Part shown: positions 41,080 through 44,946 of the stretch, one piece after another
Layout of the letters: the number at the start of each line of letters is the position of its first letter
Numbering within the stretch: the first letter of the stretch is position 1
DNA from: Plastoroseomonas hellenica
GTDB lineage: Bacteria; Pseudomonadota; Alphaproteobacteria; Acetobacterales; Acetobacteraceae
Direction: 5' to 3'
Length of the DNA stretch: 44,946 nucleotides
NCBI RefSeq assembly: GCF_018129085.1
Contig: NZ_JAAGBB010000046.1
Span: 1 to 44,946, forward strand
Translations under genes and position numbers: made by a program
Notes under the pieces: model-generated
The model's database searches: none
The model's input: only the letters and a program-made list of their open reading frames with translations
Told to the model about the DNA's origin: nothing

Positions 41080-41289
41080 CGCCCTCCCTCCTCCACGCAT
41101 CCGCCGGGCCGGAATGCGGCCCGGACACCCTGTAACGCGCGGTTTGCAGCTGGGGTTCCAGCCGTCTTCCCGCGCCGGCGCCGCCGGTTCGGCACCGAAA
41201 TTACAGCGATTGCGAATATCCGGGCCGGCATGCAACACCCTTGCCGGCGGCCCGCGTCACCGGAGGCCGCCGCCGGAGATGGAGACTGG

Positions 41290-42093
41290 ATGCTCGGACG
41301 TCTATGGAGCCTGCCTGGGCTCAGCCGGATCCGCCGCTCGGGGCGGCTGAACGCGTTGCTCGGCCGCAGCCATGGCAGCCATTGGGGCCGGTTCCCGACG
41401 CGGGAGGCGGCGGCGGCCTATATGCGGCCTTCAGCCCAGCTCGACTACGACGACGACCGCGTCGTCGACATGAATGTCGAGAGCTTCAGCCGCATCCACC
41501 TCTTCGACTGGCCGGTCATGTTCCACCTGCAGCGCATGATCGCGCGCGGCGAGTTGCGGCGGGTGACGGATTTCGGCGGCCATGTCGGCGTCAAGTATCT
41601 TGCCTATCGCGATGCGCTGGGCTTCCCCGACGACCTGGTCTGGCAGGTCGTCGACGTGCCGGCGATGTGCCGGGCGGGCCGGCGCCGCTCCGCGGACATC
41701 CCCCAGCTCCGCTTCCACGAGGCGCTGGAGGACACCATGCCGAGCAATGTCCTGCTCTGCTCCGGGTCGTTGCAATATGTGGATGCGCCGCTCGACCAGA
41801 TTCTGGCGCGGCTGCCGGCGCCGCCGCCGGTGATCCTGCTCAACAAGGTCTCGGTCACCGAGGCGGCGGGCTTCTTCACGCTGGAGAGCTTCGGCCTCGG
41901 CCGCATGCCGCACCACGTCGCGGCACTGCGGGAGCTCGACATGCTGCGGCAGCGCTGCGGCTACGAGCTGGAAGCGCGCTGGGACATTCCCGACCGTGAA
42001 TTCGAGGTACAGGCGGCGGATGGCCGCCAGACGGTCCAGATGATCGGCGAGGTCTGGCGGCGCGCCGGAGGCAGCGCGGCGCCCGCATCGTGA
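41290..42093 (+). CDS. Methyltransferase, TIGR04325 family (first of two)
   Basis: A 267-aa protein that resembles the TIGR04325 putative methyltransferases. The Rossmann-type SAM motif is VTDFGGHVGVKYLAYR near residue 100; other landmarks are an N-terminal GRFPTREAAAAYMRPSAQLDYDDD, LLCSGSLQYVDAPLDQILARLP and a C-terminal REFEVQ. GGAGA lies shortly before the ATG at 41290. The substrate is unknown; relatives often sit in surface-polysaccharide or nonribosomal gene clusters. A second, diverged copy follows 145 nt later on the same strand. It is divergent from the Ku-LigD operon. Confidence 0.78.
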   Translation: MLGRLWSLPGLSRIRRSGRLNALLGRSHGSHWGRFPTREAAAAYMRPSAQLDYDDDRVVDMNVESFSRIHLFDWPVMFHLQRMIARGELRRVTDFGGHVGVKYLAYRDALGFPDDLVWQVVDVPAMCRAGRRRSADIPQLRFHEALEDTMPSNVLLCSGSLQYVDAPLDQILARLPAPPPVILLNKVSVTEAAGFFTLESFGLGRMPHHVAALRELDMLRQRCGYELEARWDIPDREFEVQAADGRQTVQMIGEVWRRAGGSAAPAS

Positions 42094-42237
42094 AGGATCG
42101 GCGATACCTCGGTGATGTCGGCCGCCGGCGCCGCCGGGTGACGCGCTGATGCCTCCCCTGCGCGCGCGAGGTCGCGTAGGATGGGCGGGCGGCGATCCAG
42201 CGTCTCCGCGACGCCGCATCCGGGAAGGCCGCATCGC

Positions 42238-43104
42238 ATGACCCCTGCGCAGAAGATCCGATCCGGGCAGGACCGGCTGTCCGTGCAGGCGGGGGCCCTC
42301 ATGCGGCCGGGCGCGCAGCGGATCACCCCGGATTCGCTCCGCCAGAACCAGGCCACCTGCCCGGTCATCCAGGGCGTGTTCGGGCATCAACGGCAATTCG
42401 CCGGGATCCAGGAAGCGCGTGCCTATATCCAGGCCTACGCCAGGTCGGAGGGCGAGATCCCCTCCGATCTCCTCTGGCACCTGAGCGCGAGCGAGCGGGC
42501 CTATCTGAGCGACTACCCGGCGCTGTTCCACCTGGACACCAATCGCGAGGCGATCCGGACGGTGTTCGATCTCGGCGGCAATGCGGGGGCGATGTTCTAC
42601 CGCTACGACGAGCATCTGCGCTGGCCCGCCGACTTCGCCTGGACCATCTGCGACAGCCCGAAGAACCTCGAATACGCGGCGCGGCACGCGAAGAAGCGGC
42701 GGGAGGAGCGGCTGCTCTTCACCACCATGCCGGAGACCATGGATGGCAGCGACCTGCTGCTGATCTCCGGCGCGCTGCAATACTACCAGGATCCCGTCGG
42801 CATGGTCGCGGCCGCCCCGAACCGGCCGCGCTTCATCCTGGTGAACCGCAGCCCGCTGACCTCGATGGGCACCTATGCCGTCATCCAGGATGTCGGCCAT
42901 TGGCTGGCGGCCTGCGTGGTACACAACCGCAACAGGCTCTACCAGGGTCTGCAGGCGCTCGGCTATGTGCTGCGCGATGAATGGCCGGCGCCGGAGTTCG
43001 AGATCCAGGTCCCGGAAAGCCCGGCCTTCAGCGTGGCACAGTATTCCGGCTTCTTCATGGAACGCCCCGACCCTGCGCCGGAGGCGCTGCCGGCCCCGGC
43101 TTAG
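42238..43104 (+). CDS. Methyltransferase, TIGR04325 family (second of two)
   Basis: A 288-aa protein of the same putative methyltransferase family: VFDLGGNAGAMFYRYDEHLRW is the SAM-binding segment near residue 125, and DLLLISGALQYYQDPVGMV matches the LLCSGSLQY block of its neighbour. GGGAAGG lies 9 nt before the ATG at 42238. Sequence identity to the first copy is low by eye, so this is an old duplication or a heteromeric pair. The N-terminal 60 residues have no counterpart in the first copy. It ends convergent to the TrpD2-like gene, 19 nt away. Confidence 0.75.
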   Translation: MTPAQKIRSGQDRLSVQAGALMRPGAQRITPDSLRQNQATCPVIQGVFGHQRQFAGIQEARAYIQAYARSEGEIPSDLLWHLSASERAYLSDYPALFHLDTNREAIRTVFDLGGNAGAMFYRYDEHLRWPADFAWTICDSPKNLEYAARHAKKRREERLLFTTMPETMDGSDLLLISGALQYYQDPVGMVAAAPNRPRFILVNRSPLTSMGTYAVIQDVGHWLAACVVHNRNRLYQGLQALGYVLRDEWPAPEFEIQVPESPAFSVAQYSGFFMERPDPAPEALPAPA

Positions 43105-43123
43105 ACGGTAGGCCCGCCCCGCC

Positions 43124-44140
43124 TCACCGGACGACGCGGTCGCGCCAGAGCTGGAGAGCGCGGGCATCCGCTTCGGCAGGCGTAGCCGCTTCGCCCAGCG
43201 CCAGCAGGCCGAGCGCCAGGGTCGCCAGGACGGTCGCCAATCCGGCGCCCTCGGCCTCGCCGCGCCAGACCGGAAGGAAATCCCCCGCCGCGGCGGTCCT
43301 CGCCCCCCCGGCCAGGATGGCCGGCAGAGCCAACTCACGGGGTTCCGATCCGCAATCGAGCAGATGCGCCGCGACCGGCTTCAGCGGCGTCCGCTCCGCC
43401 TCGCCGCCGCCGCCCTTCACCACCAGCAGGCGCTGCCGCCCCAGCCGGGCGGCCACCGCGAGGTGCAGCGCGATATAGGGCGGGTGGAACACGCCATCCA
43501 CGCCGGCCGGCGCATCGCAAGGGTTCAGCAGCCGCGCGACCGTGTTGATCGGGGAGCGCAGGCCGAGCAGCGTCCGCAGGCCGAGCAGGCGGTCGAGCCC
43601 GGGGCTCAGCCGCGCCAGCGGCAGATAGGCGAAACCCACCGCATCGAGCATCCGCGCTGCCGCCGCCCGGTCCTCGGCCGGGCGCAGCCCGAGCAGGGCC
43701 AGCGCCTCGGGCACCGGCATGCCGGAGGAGAAGGCGTTGGAGCCATGCATGAGCACGCGATGCCCCGCCTGCGCGAGCGCGAGCGCCGCCAGCAGGAACC
43801 ATGGTGCCGTGCGGGTCCGGCCGGCGCCGTAGGAGGGCCAGTCGAGGTCCACCGCCACGCGCGGCTCGCCGCCGCAGCCGGAGGCCTCGCGCCCGGCCTC
43901 GACTAGGCCGGCGACCTCGTCCGGATCTTCGCCGCGGTAGCGCAGCAGCATGAGGAAGGCGCCGACCTGATGCGGATCGGCCTCTCCCCGCAGCACCATG
44001 CGGAGCGCGGTCCGCGCCTCCTCCCAGGTCAGGGCGCGCGAGCGGCCCGGGCCACGACCGAGGGTGCGGACGAAGGGGGCGAAGGGATGTTCCGCCGCGC
44101 CGTCTTCTGCGGCCTCGGCGGTGTGGGGATCACGCGGCAT
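43124..44140 (-). CDS. Anthranilate-phosphoribosyltransferase-like protein (TrpD2/YbiB type)
   Basis: A 338-aa protein with the glycosyltransferase-family-3 fold: the N-terminal helical part RALTWEEARTALRMVLRGEADPHQVGAFLMLLRYRGEDPDEVAGLVEA and the central ALALAQAGHRVLMHGSNAFSSG, where true TrpD has its GTGGD loop replaced. This is the TrpD2 (YbiB) group, which binds nucleic acids and is not a tryptophan enzyme in E. coli. Its start at 44140 overlaps the end of the methyltransferase cobA by 11 nt, so both are coupled. In related genomes this pair accompanies nitrate/nitrite assimilation genes, which may lie just outside the window (from memory, not visible here). Confidence 0.82.
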   Translation of the reverse strand: MPRDPHTAEAAEDGAAEHPFAPFVRTLGRGPGRSRALTWEEARTALRMVLRGEADPHQVGAFLMLLRYRGEDPDEVAGLVEAGREASGCGGEPRVAVDLDWPSYGAGRTRTAPWFLLAALALAQAGHRVLMHGSNAFSSGMPVPEALALLGLRPAEDRAAAARMLDAVGFAYLPLARLSPGLDRLLGLRTLLGLRSPINTVARLLNPCDAPAGVDGVFHPPYIALHLAVAARLGRQRLLVVKGGGGEAERTPLKPVAAHLLDCGSEPRELALPAILAGGARTAAAGDFLPVWRGEAEGAGLATVLATLALGLLALGEAATPAEADARALQLWRDRVVR

Positions 44141-44894
44141 GCCGCTCGATAGCACGGCCCGACGCCGCGGCGGACCCGGCCAGCGCGACGACGGCGCCGA
44201 TGAGAACCAGCGTCGGTCCCTCCACCGCCGCGGCGGAGACGGCGGCGGCGATCGCGCCGAGGGTCGCGGGAATGCGGCGCTCGCTCGGCAGGCTCGCATT
44301 CTCGACCGCGATGGCGGGGGTTTCCGGCGCCATGCCGGCATCGATCAGCGCCGCGGCGACGCGCGGCAGCGTCCGGCTCCCCATGTACACGGCCAGCGTG
44401 CCGCCGGCTTCCGCGAGGGCGCGCCAATCATGGGCCGGCAGATCCTCCTCGGCGCCATGGGCGGTGATCAGATGCAACCCGCGCGCGAGGCCGCGATGGG
44501 TCAGCGGCAGGCCGAGCCGCGCGGCGACGGCGAGTGCGGCGGTGATGCCGGGGACCACCTCCACCGCCGCGCCGGCGGCGCGCAAGGCCTCGAGCTCCTC
44601 CCCGCCGCGGCCGAAGACGAAGGGATCGCCGCCCTTCAGCCGGACGACATGCGCGCCGGTGCGGACCTCGCGGACCAGCAGCGCATTGATCGCCGCCTGG
44701 CTCATCGCGTGCCGGCCGCAGCGCTTGCCGACATCGATGCGCCGCGCGTGGCGCGGCGCGAGGTCGAGCACGCTCGGGTCCACCAGCTTGTCGTAGAGCA
44801 CGACATCGGCGCTCGAGAGCGCGCGCAGCGCCTTCAGCGTCAGCAGCTCCGGGTCGCCGGGGCCGGCGCCGACCAGCGTGGCCCGGCCCGCCAC
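44130..44894 (-). CDS. cobA: Uroporphyrinogen-III C-methyltransferase (SUMT)
   Basis: A 254-aa SAM-dependent methyltransferase that makes precorrin-2 from uroporphyrinogen III for siroheme or cobalamin. Motifs: VGAGPGDPELLTLKALRALSSADVVLYDKLVDP at the start, KRCGRHAMSQ, VVRLKGGDPFVFGRGGEE (SAM and substrate loop), VPGITAALAVAARLGLPLTHRG, and YMGSRTLP. GTG at 44894 is the first start in view, but the frame is open to the right edge, so an N-terminal extension or fusion (CysG-like) cannot be excluded. Overlaps the TrpD2-like gene. Siroheme is needed by nitrite reductase, which fits a nitrate-assimilation neighbourhood beyond the edge (inference). Confidence 0.93.
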   Translation of the reverse strand: MAGRATLVGAGPGDPELLTLKALRALSSADVVLYDKLVDPSVLDLAPRHARRIDVGKRCGRHAMSQAAINALLVREVRTGAHVVRLKGGDPFVFGRGGEELEALRAAGAAVEVVPGITAALAVAARLGLPLTHRGLARGLHLITAHGAEEDLPAHDWRALAEAGGTLAVYMGSRTLPRVAAALIDAGMAPETPAIAVENASLPSERRIPATLGAIAAAVSAAAVEGPTLVLIGAVVALAGSAAASGRAIERHAA

Positions 44895-44946
44895 CGCACC
44901 ACGGCGCCCGGGGGCGAGGGCGGGGGTGGCAGGATCGGCGAGCGCC

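Noticed and set aside
37510..42093. A 1527-codon open frame on the plus strand across ligD and ku
   Set aside because: It is the antisense shadow of ligD and ku in GC-rich DNA; only its last part (from 41290) has family homology and its own ribosome site.
1..44946. Defence islands, CRISPR arrays, phage or transposon modules
   Set aside because: No regularly spaced repeats, integrase, transposase, capsid or toxin-antitoxin signatures were seen on either strand.

Overview
This is a high-GC (about 70%) chromosomal segment from an alphaproteobacterium. The mix of Bug/TctC-type binding protein, NtaA-type flavin monooxygenases, cytochrome bd with a DUF2474 peptide and two Ku genes points to Acetobacteraceae (Roseomonas-like), but that placement is inferred from gene content only. 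I see no rRNA, tRNA, CRISPR array, insertion sequence or phage module. The window is accessory chromosome made of short operons, divergent regulator/target pairs and several decayed genes.

Left part (1-11.4 kb): the end of a class III nucleotide cyclase; a RidA protein closed by a perfect 20-bp hairpin; a minus-strand operon of two flavin-dependent monooxygenases around a peptide-type ABC binding protein; a FecR-domain protein; a small conserved ORF; a stand-alone Ku; the wreckage of nadA and nadC; and cydAB plus a tiny DUF2474 gene.

Middle (11.4-26.8 kb): a lower-GC GntR/cupin/GFA islet with a palindromic intergenic operator; an operon of TauD-like dioxygenase, Bug binding protein and ThDP enzyme; a TetR/RidA divergent pair separated by three near-identical palindromes; 1-Cys peroxiredoxin; another RidA; SthA transhydrogenase; methionine aminopeptidase; an SDR/TetR divergent pair in which the same 14-bp repeat sits on both predicted transcription starts; tandem Lin0512 genes; and a frameshifted metallo-hydrolase.

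Right part (26.8-44.9 kb): a mostly minus-strand, lower-GC redox/stress cluster (two AhpD-like proteins, nitroreductase, MDR oxidoreductase, AraC regulator, HD protein) next to a MocR regulator; a phosphate transporter and two Nudix hydrolases lodged between 5'-truncated LysR and SulP remnants; a Ku-LigD end-joining operon; two TIGR04325-type methyltransferases; and a TrpD2-like protein overlapping uroporphyrinogen-III methyltransferase at the right edge.

The most notable points are the multi-site operators of the two TetR regulators and the GntR regulator, a probably leaderless TetR gene, two separate Ku genes, the degraded nadA/nadC pair, and the 3.2-kb island whose two neighbours are cut on the sides facing it. 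I found no clear evidence for a wholly new defence or mobile system.
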